Made by a program: the position numbers and the translations under genes. 64,000 nucleotides of DNA from Perognathus longimembris pacificus (Eukaryota; Chordata; Mammalia; Rodentia; Heteromyidae): the NCBI RefSeq assembly GCF_023159225.1, contig NC_063172.1, positions 34,580,832 to 34,644,831 of the forward strand, given 5' to 3'. Positions 52,564-64,000 of this stretch are shown here, in pieces; within the stretch, counting starts at the first letter, position 1, and every line of letters starts with the position of its first letter. Below the pieces are notes generated by a model, which was not told the origin of the DNA, made no database searches, and saw nothing but the letters and a program-made list of their open reading frames with translations.

Positions 52564-54732
52564 ATATGCATGATTTTTAACCAAAAGTTGGTTGTAGTTT
52601 GCTTTTTGGAGCAAATTATATGTGTGAGATAAGCTTTGTATATGAGTGGTTGCTAAATCAACAATATACATTAAAGAAAATATTAAGAAAACATACCAAG
52701 CAAGTTCATGAGTTAATAAATTGATGAACTCTAATCCTATATTTTCTCTTTAGGCTATGGTTGACAAATTGCAGACACAATATTACCTGGGTCTTAATAT
52801 AACATATAACCATATCCAAAAAGGATACCACCTACAGCTTCTGCTTCTAGTCTGAAAAATTCCATCAGATGAAACTGAAATAATAATAATTTACACTATT
52901 GCTTAGAACAATGTAAGTGGTAAATAAAAACAAGAATTTGCAAAGTAATTCAAGTGAATATAGCTTTTTGTGATATTGTACAAGAATAATAGTATCAAAT
53001 AAAAGGAGGGACCATAAACCACATTTAAGGTATGCTTTGAAAAGGCATCTGTATTATTACAATATTAATGTTTTTTAAATATAAGCCTCACGTGAATATT
53101 TTTATGGACTTTAATTTTTGTTTTTGAAGAAGAACAATCGTATTTGTGTCGCTCAGTATGGTATTAAGACCTATTGATAGGCCTTTGATTACCCAGTTAT
53201 TCCATAAAGTGAGTAGGCGTGTGGATTCTACTACACGATGACTGATAGGAGCATTGGGCTCCCTTCAGTGGTCTCAGTTACTTGCTTAAAAGAAATCACT
53301 TCTATATCATTATTGAAATTAAAACTCAGAATACTTTTAAGTGTCTTTCTTTTCTACAGGAGCAAAACTAAAGCTCCTCTTTAGCCTTGAGAAATGCTTA
53401 CCATCCTTTACTCTTCCACAGAAGTCAAATTCCAAGACAATTGAAAAGGATACTAAATGAGTAGTTGTTAATTTTAATTTTTTAAAATAAGACATTTCAC
53501 TTTGCCCTTACTTTCTATCGGGAAATGTATTCTAGCATGTCTAGTATAGGGGAAGTATTTGTGAGATGTCAATTGAATTTGTAACCTGTGTTATAATTTC
53601 TTGCTAAAATTTCATTTAAGCAACAAACCCACAATTGACAGGAGATGTTCCATTTTGGGAAACATGAAGGTTGCTTGACATTTCACAACAAAGAATGTTC
53701 TATTTAGGGCTACACAGAAAAGTAACTTCAAGAAAAACTGTAAGTTTTTTTTTTTTAAATACTGCTATCCTGTTACATTGAACTAATTTTAAAAAATAGA
53801 TCGTTAGTGTTTGGAAGCTTCTGATTGGTAGCTAGTGTTTGGTAGCTGCTGTTGAAAAATTTTTGGAGGAAGGCATTTGTTTTTGCTGGGGGTGGTGTGG
53901 TGGCCCATATTTACTTGCACCTGGCAGATTATCTTATTTTAAATGGATTCAACAGTCTGTGAGGGGGCAGATGTTCATGGCAACAAAAGGAGGACAAATT
54001 AGACTTTGTTAACAAAAAGGGAACATAAGGGAATAAACACAACACATGATTATTAGCCTACAGAAGTGCTGTAAGAAATAAAAACTTGACATGAATGAGA
54101 AAGCAGGATGTTGGTGTACAACAGGGAAATAGAGGAGGAAGACCAAGCAGTGAGATTTTATTCAAGCAAGAGAGAAAAAGACTCGTCTGTCAAAATTTCA
54201 ACATCTATTGTAATCAGAAGGCTGAGGAGGTAAATAAAAGAATGTGTGCTGTGAGGAGACAAGTCTGCTTTGTAAGGATTTGAGCTGACGCAGGTAAGGG
54301 CCAGGGATGGTCCTGCCCATAGAAACAGCATAGTGCACATTGTGTGCTGCCACTTTGTCACTGTGCTCAGTGTTGTGAGGCCTATTGTCCATTCCAGGGT
54401 CCTGCCAAAATCTTGTGTACTAAAAGGGTGACTCAGGTGTCATATATTAGTTGTACATGAGTCTGATATTTTCAAGGAACCCTCAGGCATTGGACAAAGA
54501 GAGAGGATAAAAGGAGAGAAGGACAAATTTCAGCCTTAGAAAGAACCAAAAACAAAATATTTTCATAGCTCAATAATTTAGTTTTCTGAATTAAAGCAAA
54601 ATAAACTTTATTGGTAAGGTGAATACAACTTTGCTACAAACACTCAGTGGATAACTAAAGCTGACCCTCCTAGTGCTTTCCCTCTGAATGTATGTTAACA
54701 TCATTCATATTAAATTAAAAAAAATAGAACAG
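52564..54732. other. Unrecognised, repeat-poor unique segment
   Basis: About 2.2 kb with no recognised repeat apart from short AT runs and a local reiteration of AGTGTTTGGAAGCT/AGTGTTTGGTAGCT near 53,806-53,850. Confidence 0.4.
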
Positions 54733-54962
54733 TATGGGAACTAGTGGCTCGTGCCTGTCATTCTAGATATTCAAGAGGATGAGATCTGATGATCACACTT
54801 CAAAGGTCAGCCTAGGTTAAAAAATTTAAGAGATTCTTATCTCCAAGTAATCAGGAAAAGTTTGGATTGGAGGTGTTGCTTAAGTGATAGAGGGCCAGCT
54901 CTTAAAAAAAGAAAAATCTAGAATACGAGTGCCTGAGTTTAGGCCCCAGTACTAGCACAAAA
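54733..54962 (+). mobile_element. B1-headed composite SINE (old)
   Basis: 'actagtggctcgtgcctgtc', 'gatgagatctgatgatcaca', 'ttcttatctccaagtaatca', then module words 'gtgttgcttaagtgatagag' and 'ggccccagtactagc'. Divergent. Confidence 0.8.
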
Positions 54963-57660
54963 TATTTTGGTGCACACTTGGGAAATATAATTGATGCCAA
55001 ATCTGAGGCTACCAAAATATAGTCTTCATTTTAGAAGCATGACCCTGTAGGCAAATTCTTGAAGTATTAGTGGGAAAACGTAACTTTTTGGTAAACAAAA
55101 GCATTTTGTAAGCAGTGAAAAGATCACAAGGAATGTAAAATCACAGTAAATTCACATTGCTTCTTTTCAGAGTTAGGTTTTCAGGTATTACATTTATGTA
55201 AAGTAGAGTGGGCTTCTATGCAGAACTCTTAGGAAATGAGTTAATCCTGTTTCTCAAGTGTCTAATTTATCACAGTTACCTAAGGCACTGGAAGCATCTG
55301 GCTCAACATGTACATATTTCTCATGTACAAATTAAGGACTGAGAATGAGGCCAGCAATGCACTGTTGTGTGTAGCAAGAGGATGGCTCAACCAGTGGGGA
55401 GAGGCATAAATATTGCCTTGGATTTTAATAAGGATGAAGTTCCATATATCATTAACAAGTCTTCGGTCTATGTCTTGAAAACCTTTGCTCATTGCACTAG
55501 ATCCCTGCTTAGTATTCTACATGCGTGAACCAATTTGGCTTGAGGTTGCAGGAAGCAGTTGGGCATTAAAAATAAGATTCTTTTTATTGTTAAGATGCTT
55601 GTTGTTTTCTAAAATCTTTTTTGGGTAACTTATCCTGTGGTTTGTGCCATACTGTATATCTGCTTATTCATTTATGTCTACCCCACAGGATCTGAAAGAT
55701 TAGGGTAATTTTTTTTCTCCCTGTTCATTTGTCATCATTTTTATTCTATTTAACTTGAAAAAAATAGATGTAACATTGGTCATCTGAGGTTAAAACAAGT
55801 TAGAAAATCTTTTATCATTGTTTTATCTCTTTACGAATTTTCTAAAGCAGCAGAGTAAGTTAAAGTGATTTCAAGGTGAGGGAAGGTGCTGTGTTATACT
55901 GGAAGCTTAGATGAGACTAGGAAACAATGACACTCTATCAGATCTAGTTTTTCATTTGACTGTTTTTTTCTGATGTCACATGTATTCACAAATAATGCAT
56001 GTTTTCTTGACTCTGAAATGACTTCTTCGTTGAGCTAGGAGACTCTAGCTGCCCAGTTTGCAGGCAAATACTCAGGGCTCTCGGAAGGGCAGAGACATGC
56101 CTAAGTGTCAACGAGCCAATACCAGCTATATTAAAAAGCATGAGACTCAGAAGGAAGGTTTCAGTTGAGAAGGCAAAGCCTTTATTATACATTTCGTAAT
56201 GATACATAAGGTGAAGAAAAGAGTCAAATTTCTTTTGTTCAGTGTCCATATCTACTATAATGCTAAGAGAAGCTTATTTGGTGAAGCAAGAGACCTAACA
56301 TCTCACTAAACACAATTGTCTTTGTTCTACAGGAACATTATAAGAAGCTCCTGGAGTCAATCAACACCAACTATTATTCAGGGGAGAAAAAGACAGAAAA
56401 TACTTAACCTTGTCTCTTGCTGTGTGTGTTACTATGTATTCAGGCTCCAAGGTGATCAATTTGACCTTTCTTTGAAGCACTGATTTTTTTTGAAAAGCCC
56501 TTAAAATGCCAACATGCAAATTGTACATAAAATATTTAAAACATGAGTCCTCATTTTGAAAAGGTGAATTAATGAATTCATCAATCAAAACCCTGAAGTT
56601 CTGAAAACCTCTAATTTTCTCGTGTTGTAATTTACTGGGAAAAAAGTAGCCTTCTACTGGATAGCTCCACAGAAATGTAATTAACCTTTGCTTTGATGGA
56701 ACAGGTGGGACAATTGGTAGAGTACAATGATAAATAAAACACAGAAAGACACACACATATAGACACACTCCTGAATTTGTGTGGAAATTCAAACTTGCAA
56801 ATACCCGAAAAACTGCATTATTCGCAGATATGAGCTGTTGTAATCAGTTTGTAGATATAGAAATAGAAGCAGGCAGAAAGATATGCTAATGCCAACCAAC
56901 ATCATAACATTTCTACCAGTATAAGAAATGAAGACATTTGCATTTGTACTGAGTTTTCCCAGTGATTCTTGCCCCTCACACATATTATAGTACAATAATA
57001 CAAAATAAAAAATTGTAACATTCTGTTATTCAATCAGGAATTCAAATAGTTGGTTCACATATATCATCACAACTGAAATCTCTCAAATAAAAATTGTAGC
57101 ACACTGTCTAACAAAGCGTCAAAATGTTTACCAAAGAATTTGCCCATGATAAACATTTGACTCCGTCTGAGATAAGCAAGACTAAAATGTGCAGATTCAA
57201 ACGAAATACTCTCAGCTTTCTCTACTTCTGCTGGTTGATCTAGATTGGCTCCTCCTATCTTTTTTCACTCTGTTTCCAATCTTTTTCTCTCCTTTGACTA
57301 ATAAAGTCGTAGTTTGTTAATATTCTATTTTAGCCATTGTTGAAGGGTTAACAAGAGCTTAGGAGCATAGGGCAAGGGTATTTTGTTCCACATGGAATCT
57401 TTGATGCTATAGAAAAGAGATATACTCTTCCAATTTTCGCAAGTTATTGCTCCTTTAATTAATTTTATTTCCACAGGTAAAAATGGATGTATTATTTCTG
57501 GGAAAAGTAAAGAGGCCAATTAAAAATAGGACGTGACATTACAATGAAATGAAATGAATATGGCTCCTTTAAAGAATTAATATACTCCTGTGGCCTAATT
57601 TATTCCTTGCTTTTGTATCTCACTTGTTAAGGACTTCTCTTGGCCATCAATGTGTAGGTA

Positions 57661-57703
57661 GGTGTGTGTGTGTGTGTGTGTGTTTGTGTGTGTGCGCGTG
57701 CGT
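57661..57703. repeat. (TG)n microsatellite with CG steps
   Basis: TG repeats, interrupted once by TTTG and ending in GCGCGTGCGTGCACATG. Confidence 0.95.
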
Positions 57704-58138
57704 GCACATGTACTTCCCTGGATGGAAATGGAAATTATCGAATATTTTTAAATATAAATATGGGTTGTATTTCAATATGAAACATAAGCAGACAAGGTTT
57801 ATATATTAACTAATTTCTTTTTTAATAGGAACTAGTGAATCACAAGCTGTACTTTTAACATGTTTGTCTTTTTCAATATTCTTCTCTCCAAATATTTGCA
57901 TATATAATAAAGTATATGCGTTTTGGAAGAATTAGAAATATTTTAATGTTGCAGCATTACGGCTTTAAAATACTACTTAAAACATAGTGCTAAAATGAGC
58001 TTAAGAAATGCATCTTTTTGAAAAAGGAATCTGATTGTATTAAAAAAGACCTATCTATGTGTATCCATATTGCTAGAAATGTACCCAAGGTTACTTGTGG
58101 GTTAGAATATGTTCTGAATATGTTCTCTCTCTCCATCC

Positions 58139-58190
<52 letters not shown>

Positions 58191-58230
58191 ATGCGTACGT
58201 TTTATGTGTGTGTGTGTGTGTGTGTGTATG
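58139..58230. repeat. (AT)n(GT)n compound microsatellite
   Basis: (AT)8, then (GT)16, then 'atgtatgcgtacgttttatg', then (TG)12. Almost wholly alternating purine-pyrimidine. Confidence 0.97.
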
Positions 58231-59426
58231 TCTTAGAGAAAGAATACATTTGAAATGTCCTAGAACCATTCTTCATTTTTCTCATTCCATGTAAAATGTG
58301 TCCTCTGGTTTCCTAGTTGTTTTTTGTTTTTCAAACAGGTGTTTAGTGCGAGACTCTATTGTTTCTTCACTGCATTAATGAAAACTTTTGTCTTTTAGTT
58401 TTCAATTGTTCCCTGTACATCAGATATAAGGCTCAAATTATGATGTGGCTATTTATCTTGAAGTAGTAAGCAAATACAAGTCTGCATCGGTGAGCCTTTA
58501 TGCTCCTCACAAAAACATGTAATACTTTAGTTTTATTGTAACTTGTAATTGTTCAAACAAAGATGGTCAAAGTGCCATGAATGTTGGGTTTAACTATCAA
58601 GACAGCTTCATACAATAATGAGACTTCCCCTCGGTGGGAGGGCTATGAACTGCTAATTAGCATCTGTGACCTAATATTCTCTAGCAAACAAGAGTAATAG
58701 CCGTAATTTCCAGTTTTATGCAGAGTACAAGTCTCCAATATTACCAGCATTTCAGTTTCATTTGTAATTAACTGCAAGCAATTATTACAGTCAAGAAAGT
58801 ACATCCTAGTGCTCCTAATGCTCCGAGGTAATAAAAAAAATTATGTCTGTAAAACTTACATATGTGTCATGCTGAGGAATTGGAGTTCTTAAGAAGCCAG
58901 GGTTTAAGAATCAATTTTCATTTTTTAAAAAATGTTGGCACTAGTATTATTCTAACTTGTAACTTTTAATTTCCTATGCCATTTTTTGTTCTTTGCTTGG
59001 AAATTAATGTTGATTAGATTTTGTAGTGAGATCACGGACAAAATGAAATATTAAAAAATCTTGTAGCTAGTGGGTAGAGGAGATCAGCATGATATTAACT
59101 GACAAAATGTTTCAAAAAGACTGGCAATATATACTCAATAGGAAGAGGTATATTTTACACAGGAAGATTTTTATAAGTGGAAATAAAATAATTTTAGTTT
59201 TTCCCATGGAAGTAACACTCCGTGCATGTCAGTAGAATTGTTCCATAAAATTAAAAAAATGAGATGTTGGTGATTTCTTACCTTTGAAAAAGAAATGAAA
59301 CTTTAGAACTGTGAAGAGATGCAATGCTTCTGCAGGATGAAATTCTTTCCCCTGAATATTTGTCTCTTAATGCACTAAAGTGTGTTTTAAGATTTTTGCT
59401 GTATATTGTTTTCTAAAGGTAAGCTG

Positions 59427-59515
59427 AGAGCTGGGATGTAGCTCCATGGCGAATCCTAGCAAGTGCAATGCCCTGGGTTCGATCCCCAACATCAAAAAAG
59501 AAAAGACAAAAATAA
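59427..59515 (+). mobile_element. ID SINE monomer (tRNA-Ala-like)
   Basis: 'gagctgggatgtagctccat', 'gcaatgccctgggttcgatc' then 'cccaac' and an A-rich tail. It has the A-box TAGCTCCATGGCG and B-box GGTTCGATCCC of a classic ID element and lacks the second module found on the dimeric SINEs. Confidence 0.85.
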
Positions 59516-60892
59516 AAAAGAAAGAAAACCTAAGTGCATCATATTCATAAATTGATGTTTAAATGAAACAACTTTGTGCAATAAATAGAAATTGTTATAA
59601 CTTTAAAAAAGGTAATAAATTCATTTCTCTGTTTTGCAACATTTCCTAAGGACCCGTCTAAAATTGTAGAGGACTCCTCTATTACAGGAGGTCTTGTTAG
59701 TCTTGATCTCAATAAGCATACCAAGCCCAGCTCTGCTGCTTTGCTAGCTCCACTGTACTGGTCCTTCTCAGATTCTGCATAGAGAATACATTCTACAGCT
59801 CAGTCTTAGTCTTAAATATATGCCCCGCTTTACAAAACAGATAGATATGATTAAACAGCTACTGATTTAGCAGGGTCATCATTATGCACAGCCATTATAC
59901 TGGCAGAAATATAATAGCATGATTAAGCTTGGGATTTCCACTTTCCTCCTATGCAGAATTGGTTCAGATACTTGTGATTTTCCATTCGTACCTTTTTTAT
60001 CAACAGCTGTAATGCAGTGCTACTGCCATTGCTTTAATTCATCACTGTATCTGAATCTAATTTGTTATAAAACCAGGGAACATCTAAAGGAGACCAAGGG
60101 AAACCGTATGATGTTTGGTAAACCCTAATGTAATGATGCAAAAACACACACTGTGTAACTCTCAAAGCCACTAAAACCCAGGAAAGGCTACTATTCAATA
60201 GAACAAGGCCAGCAGGTGGTAAAGATGGAGATACAGATTTAAGCTCAAATTAAAAGCCTGTGCTCAAGCTTCAGTCATAGCAACAGTAAAATGATGCCTT
60301 TGGTAATAAGAGTGTGATCAGTATGTACTCTTTACTTCAGGAGTACAGTTCATGCATCATTTATTTCAGTACTATCTGTTATTCCACTGAGTAGGTATAT
60401 TTATATAGTATTAGGTGAAGCATTTTTATTGAATATCAGAAAATTCATACTTTATTTATATACTCTTAGAAAGAATACACATTTCAAGTTTTGAATCACT
60501 TATAGGGCTTGCTTGATTTTACATACCAGGGTGTGTTACTACCAAGTTCTTCTGCCTCCTGAAAACAATTAATTGAGAAAAGGAAGCATTTTCCACATCC
60601 ACTAAGTCCGACTTCCTTACTCCATGGATGAAAACACTAAGGCTCATAATATACAACATATGTTACTTTCTTGTATCCAACATTCTCTCACAGAATAGGG
60701 AACTTTTCTTAACCACTGTGAATGTGTAATGCTTTCACCCCTAACTCCCTCTCTTCTAACAGTCTTCGTCTCCAGACCTGATACTGGAAACTGCTCTATT
60801 GGCGATTAGTGGAGTCCTGTTCATTGACATAAATGTGTGTATGTATAATATTTGTATATTAATATTTGTGTATATGTCAGTATATCTCATAT
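59516..60892. other. Unrecognised unique sequence
   Basis: About 1.4 kb, nothing recognised. Confidence 0.4.
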
Positions 60893-61121
60893 TTTGTCAT
60901 GGGGCTTGAACTCTGCACCTGGGCACTGTCCCTGAATTCTTCAGCTCAAGGCTACTGTTCCACCACTTTGAGCCACAATACCATTTCTGGTTTTTCTGGA
61001 GATTAATTGGAGATGGGTCTCAGGGACTTTCCTCCGCAGGCTGGCTTTGAGGTGTGATCCTCACATCTCAGCCTCCAGAGTAGCTAGGATTACAGGTATG
61101 AGCCACCAGCACCCAGCCTCA
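60893..61121 (-). mobile_element. B1-headed composite SINE
   Basis: 'gtcatggggcttgaactctg', 'cagctcaaggctactgttcc', 'gattaattggagatgggtct', 'ctcacatctcagcctccaga' and 'ggattacaggtatgagccac'. Reversed module plus reversed 7SL-like head, well preserved. Confidence 0.9.
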
Positions 61122-61706
61122 TACTCTTCTTTTTGCCCTTCTTAACTCTTGGCCCTAATAAATGCTGACTCCTCTCCTCATTTCTATGTCTGGATACATT
61201 ATCTTTTACTATATCATAAGCTCTCTTAAAAGTGAATAATTTAAAACAGCATCCATTCATTTTTTTCAGGATTCTACAATTCAGTGATTTGGGTTGTTTA
61301 GTTCTATAGCTCTCAGCCAAGCTTTCACCAGTTCCAATAGTTATCTATCAACAGGGCTATAGCACAATAAATGTAGTGAAGTCCTTCCCTGGAAGTGTCT
61401 TTTTCTGCTGTAAAGCCTCTTATCCTCTAGCCTGGACTCACACACCTGGCAGCTTCTTAAAGATCTACATAATATTTTATAAGGTCTCTTTATGGCAAAC
61501 CATTAGTTCTGCATCATTCTGTTGAGAAAAGCAAATCCAAAAGGTGAAGAAGGTTCACAGGGAAGGAAACTCTACCCCTACATGGAAAAAAAATTAACTC
61601 ACAATGGGGGGTTGTAAAGAAAGGACTGTGCACATATTTTGCAGTATACAACAACCTCTTTAGCAAAGTCCATCATTTGTGTGCTCTTTAAGCATAACTT
61701 CAATTT
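61122..61706. other. Unrecognised unique sequence
   Basis: Nothing recognised. Confidence 0.4.
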
Positions 61707-61720
61707 TCATGTGCACTTTT

Positions 61721-61925
61721 TTTTTTTTTTGGCCAGTCCTGGGCCTTGGACTCAGGGCCTGAGCACTGTCCCTGGCTTCTTCCCGCTCAAGGCTGCTAGC
61801 ACTCTGCCACTTGAGCCACAGCGCCGCTTCTGGCCGTTTTCTGTATATGTGGTGCTGGGGAATCGAACCTAGGGCCTCGTGTATCCGAGGCAGGCACTCT
61901 TGCCACTAGGCTATATGCCCAGCCC
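61721..61925 (-). mobile_element. Dimeric ID-headed SINE (younger subfamily) with TSD
   Basis: T run, 'ggccagtcctgggccttgga', 'cttcttcccgctcaaggctg', 'gaatcgaacctagggcctcg' and 'ctatatgcccagccc'. TCATGTGCACTTTT flanks it at 61,707-61,720 and 61,926-61,939. It has a private 3-bp expansion 'ggctgctagc' inside the module. Confidence 0.97.
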
Positions 61926-61939
61926 TCATGTGCACTTTT

Positions 61940-62371
61940 AAACTCTTTCTTTCTTTCTCTTCCTTTTCTCCTTCAACCAGGCTATTCCCAGGCTTTACAC
62001 CATTTTTTTCCAGATAATTTCAAATATCATTCATTTCTTACTCAATTCTTACTCAATTTTCTCTGGTCATGAGTTCTCAGAGTGAATTCCCAAGTACTAC
62101 TAGAAAGATATCTGGCTTCCCACATGTCTTCAAACAATGTAATTAAAAAATTAAACTCAATCTTCTCCTATAAGCCTATTCCTCTTTGGAAAACAAATAC
62201 TCGGTCCTTAGTGAGCTCAGGAGTATTTCCAATTTATCTTCTATTTAAAACCCACACCCAATCATTCAGAAAATGTAAACTATTCAACCTGTTGCTCATC
62301 TTCTGATGTTCATGTGTCATGTTACCTGTGTTAGCCTTCATCATTTCTTGTGAGGATATCTTTTTTCTTTA
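61940..62371. other. Unrecognised unique sequence
   Basis: Contains a tandem 'tcttactcaat' pair near 62,035-62,060. Otherwise nothing. Confidence 0.4.
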
Positions 62372-62566
62372 TCTGTTGTGGGGCTTGAACTTGCAGCCTG
62401 GGCACTGTTCTTGAGCTTTTTGCTCAAGACTAGTGCTCTACCACTTGGGGCCAGAGCTCCACTTCTGGTTTTACTGGTTGTCTGGGCTGGCACTGAATTG
62501 TGATTCTCAGATCTTAGCCTCTTGAGTAGCTAGGACTACAAGTGTGAGCCACTAACATCTGGTGTG
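62372..62566 (-). mobile_element. B1-headed composite SINE
   Basis: 'gtggggcttgaacttgcagc', 'gctcaagactagtgctctac', 'gattctcagatcttagcctc' and 'ttgagtagctaggactacaa'. Reversed module followed by reversed head. Confidence 0.87.
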
Positions 62567-62944
62567 AGATTATCTTATTAGCTGTACCTTTTCTATTTCA
62601 CATACATATTCCAAAATCTCAGAATAGTACTCTTAAAACATACTATTTTATCCTTTAAATTCTTATTTAAAAATTCTTTCAAAATTTGTCATTTGGAATA
62701 AAAGTTTGCTGCACCTTTTAGAGCTTCAAGACTGTCCTTATAGGTATGTAAAGTCAAAGGTTATTATTATTTTATGGACTATTTCTGTGACTCCCGTGGG
62801 TAACTGCATGTCGGATTCATTATAGTTGTTCAGTAAATCCTTGCTGTATGGAAAAATGGACGAATAATTGCTGTTGGATGAGTTAGATGGAAATCTTAAA
62901 GTTCCCATGAGTAAAAGACTTAAGATGTCAACTGTTGATCGGGA
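62567..62944. other. Unrecognised sequence
   Basis: Nothing recognised with confidence up to the second L1. Confidence 0.4.
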
Positions 62945-64000
62945 GAAGAAGGCAGAGGAGCAGCAGCGCCTTAGCTGAGCTCCCTCCAACATCACAGTTT
63001 TCCCACCCCAGAGAAACTTTTACCGCTAGATAGACAGCTCACATAAGTTCTAACAGTACAGGGATTCCAGCCAGGAAGGAAATATCAACTTTGCTGGTCT
63101 GAAAACACAGATTTGAGCCCTGGGCGGCATCCCAACGCCACACCAGTGCAGGCGCTGGCACCGCGCTGTGCACCCTGTGCAGCTCAATGGAGACCAGGGA
63201 GAAATTCTCCAGAAGGCAGCATACAGACAGATCTCAGGGTGAGCATGGACAGGCCAATATTGCAGAGACAGCGTGAGTACTCCCACGAAAGACAGTCTCA
63301 CTTGAGCCCACAGAGCAGCTCCTTCCCGAATCGCAAGAGCAAAGTGCCATCTTTGACACTGGCAACGTGTCAGACCAGACTGGAGCTAAAGCCCGCCTGG
63401 TAAAAGGGAGGACAAAGTGGCCATCTTTGAGAAGGGCAAGAGGGACCAACTAGTGAGAGCCAGCTCCACCCAGGAGAATGTCCCTGCCCAGATGGGAGTC
63501 CTGTCCTGGGTCTTGGCTCAGCTAGAGGTGTCTGCCTTGCCCACTGGAATTCCTAAATTAAAAGCAAAAGCAGGGAGCAGCTATCGGCGGCATGGACCAG
63601 CCACACAGGAGAACAAACTTCCTGAGACAGATAAGCGGTCCCATTTAGAAGCCCAATTCCCAGCCCAAAACTGAGCTGAATTCCATATCCAGCTCTGACC
63701 AGAAGGCCGCCCTGCCCAGGAGGGCCTCCCCCAGGCAAGCGACTCTCAGCCAGGTAAACCAGGCCAGAGGCACCCCGCCCTGCTGAGTTTGAAGCCTATT
63801 CAAAGCCAGGCATTAAAGGCAGTGGCCCCACAGCAGATGGGAGGAGCAATGGCTCCCGAGACCGCTCACGTCCCCATCTACAGAGCACGCCCAAGTCTTA
63901 CCTGCAAGCTGTGGGAACAACAGAGACCCATGATTGCACCAACAGGGGAGGAGGGTCAGAACAGATCCACCCCCTGCAAACTGAAAGCAAGTCAAACCAG
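62945..64000 (+). mobile_element. Second L1, 5' region, running off the window
   Basis: Collinear with 26,658-27,780: 'gaggagcagcagcgccttag', 'cccagagaaacttttaccgc', 'acagggattccagccaggaa', 'atctttgacactggcaacgt', 'cagctccacccaggagaatg' and 'cagatccaccccctgcaaac'. The two copies differ by many substitutions and some indels. The rest of the element lies beyond the window, so its ORFs cannot be judged. Confidence 0.9.

Larger units (their letters stand above)
54963..59426. other. Repeat-poor segment with candidate conserved element
   Basis: About 4.5 kb with no SINE, L1 or LTR that I can recognise. It holds only TG-rich microsatellites at 57,661 and 58,139 and a mixed-composition block at 58,480-58,870 with several homeodomain-type TAATTA/GTAATTAAC motifs. 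Frames up to 143 codons (56,361-56,792 minus) have no domain. Confidence 0.5.

Noticed and set aside
57624..58236. Frames rich in Val/Cys repeats
   Set aside because: Translation of TG microsatellites at 57.66 and 58.14 kb.
59427..59515. Possible tRNA gene (A and B boxes present)
   Set aside because: It lacks a foldable acceptor stem and ends in an A-rich tail, so it is an ID SINE rather than a functional tRNA gene.

Overview
The window looks like non-coding DNA from a rodent nuclear genome, most likely a heteromyid or related geomyoid (pocket mouse or kangaroo rat type). The organism call rests on the repeats. There are many copies of a dimeric ID-headed (tRNA-derived) SINE. A second SINE class has a 7SL/B1-like head joined to the same 3' module. 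One LINE-1 lineage recurs with a recognisable 3' end. Ancient mammalian repeats (MIR, L2, MER5A-like, MLT1/MST LTRs, L1M-type tails) lie beneath them. I see no exon of a multi-exon gene, no tRNA or rRNA gene, and no prokaryotic or CRISPR structure.

The only intact gene-like open reading frame is a processed (intronless) retrocopy of histone H2A.Z on the minus strand. Its ORF is 41,882-42,268 and the whole retrocopy is 41,265-42,373. It has both UTRs, an AATAAA signal, an A-rich tail and a 21-bp target-site duplication. The 128-residue protein differs from canonical H2A.Z at two positions as I recall that sequence.

Layout. 0-5 kb: ancient L1 tail, a short 5'-inverted L1, two MaLR LTRs and a MER5A-like fragment. 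5-17 kb: mostly unrecognised AT-rich DNA with a few MIRs, a B1, one ID-dimer SINE and an MLT1 inserted into a MIR. 17-20 kb: dense nested repeats, including a twin-primed L1 with a clean target-site duplication and a 78-bp orphan processed insert. 20-26 kb: unique DNA, one SINE and a truncated L1. 26.66-33.35 kb: a large L1 with a 5' region, an ORF1 stub, an internal deletion, ORF2 and a 3'UTR, carrying two SINEs. 33-41 kb: SINE-free and repeat-poor. 41-48 kb: the H2A.Z retrocopy, SINE clusters, a 140-bp GAA-type tract and a twin-primed L1. 48-54.7 kb: older SINEs and a MIR. 54.97-59.4 kb: no recognisable SINE or L1, with a candidate conserved non-coding element near 58.5-58.85 kb. 59.4-62.9 kb: more SINEs. 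62.95-64 kb: the 5' region of a second L1 running off the window.

Nothing here acts as a pathway or operon. The biology visible is retrotransposition: L1-type insertions (target-site duplications, A tails, 5' inversions), SINEs that used the same machinery, and one captured cellular mRNA with its coding potential preserved. I found no convincing undescribed system. The strongest leads are the intact H2A.Z retrocopy, the two-headed SINE architecture and the repeat-poor segment at 55-59.4 kb.
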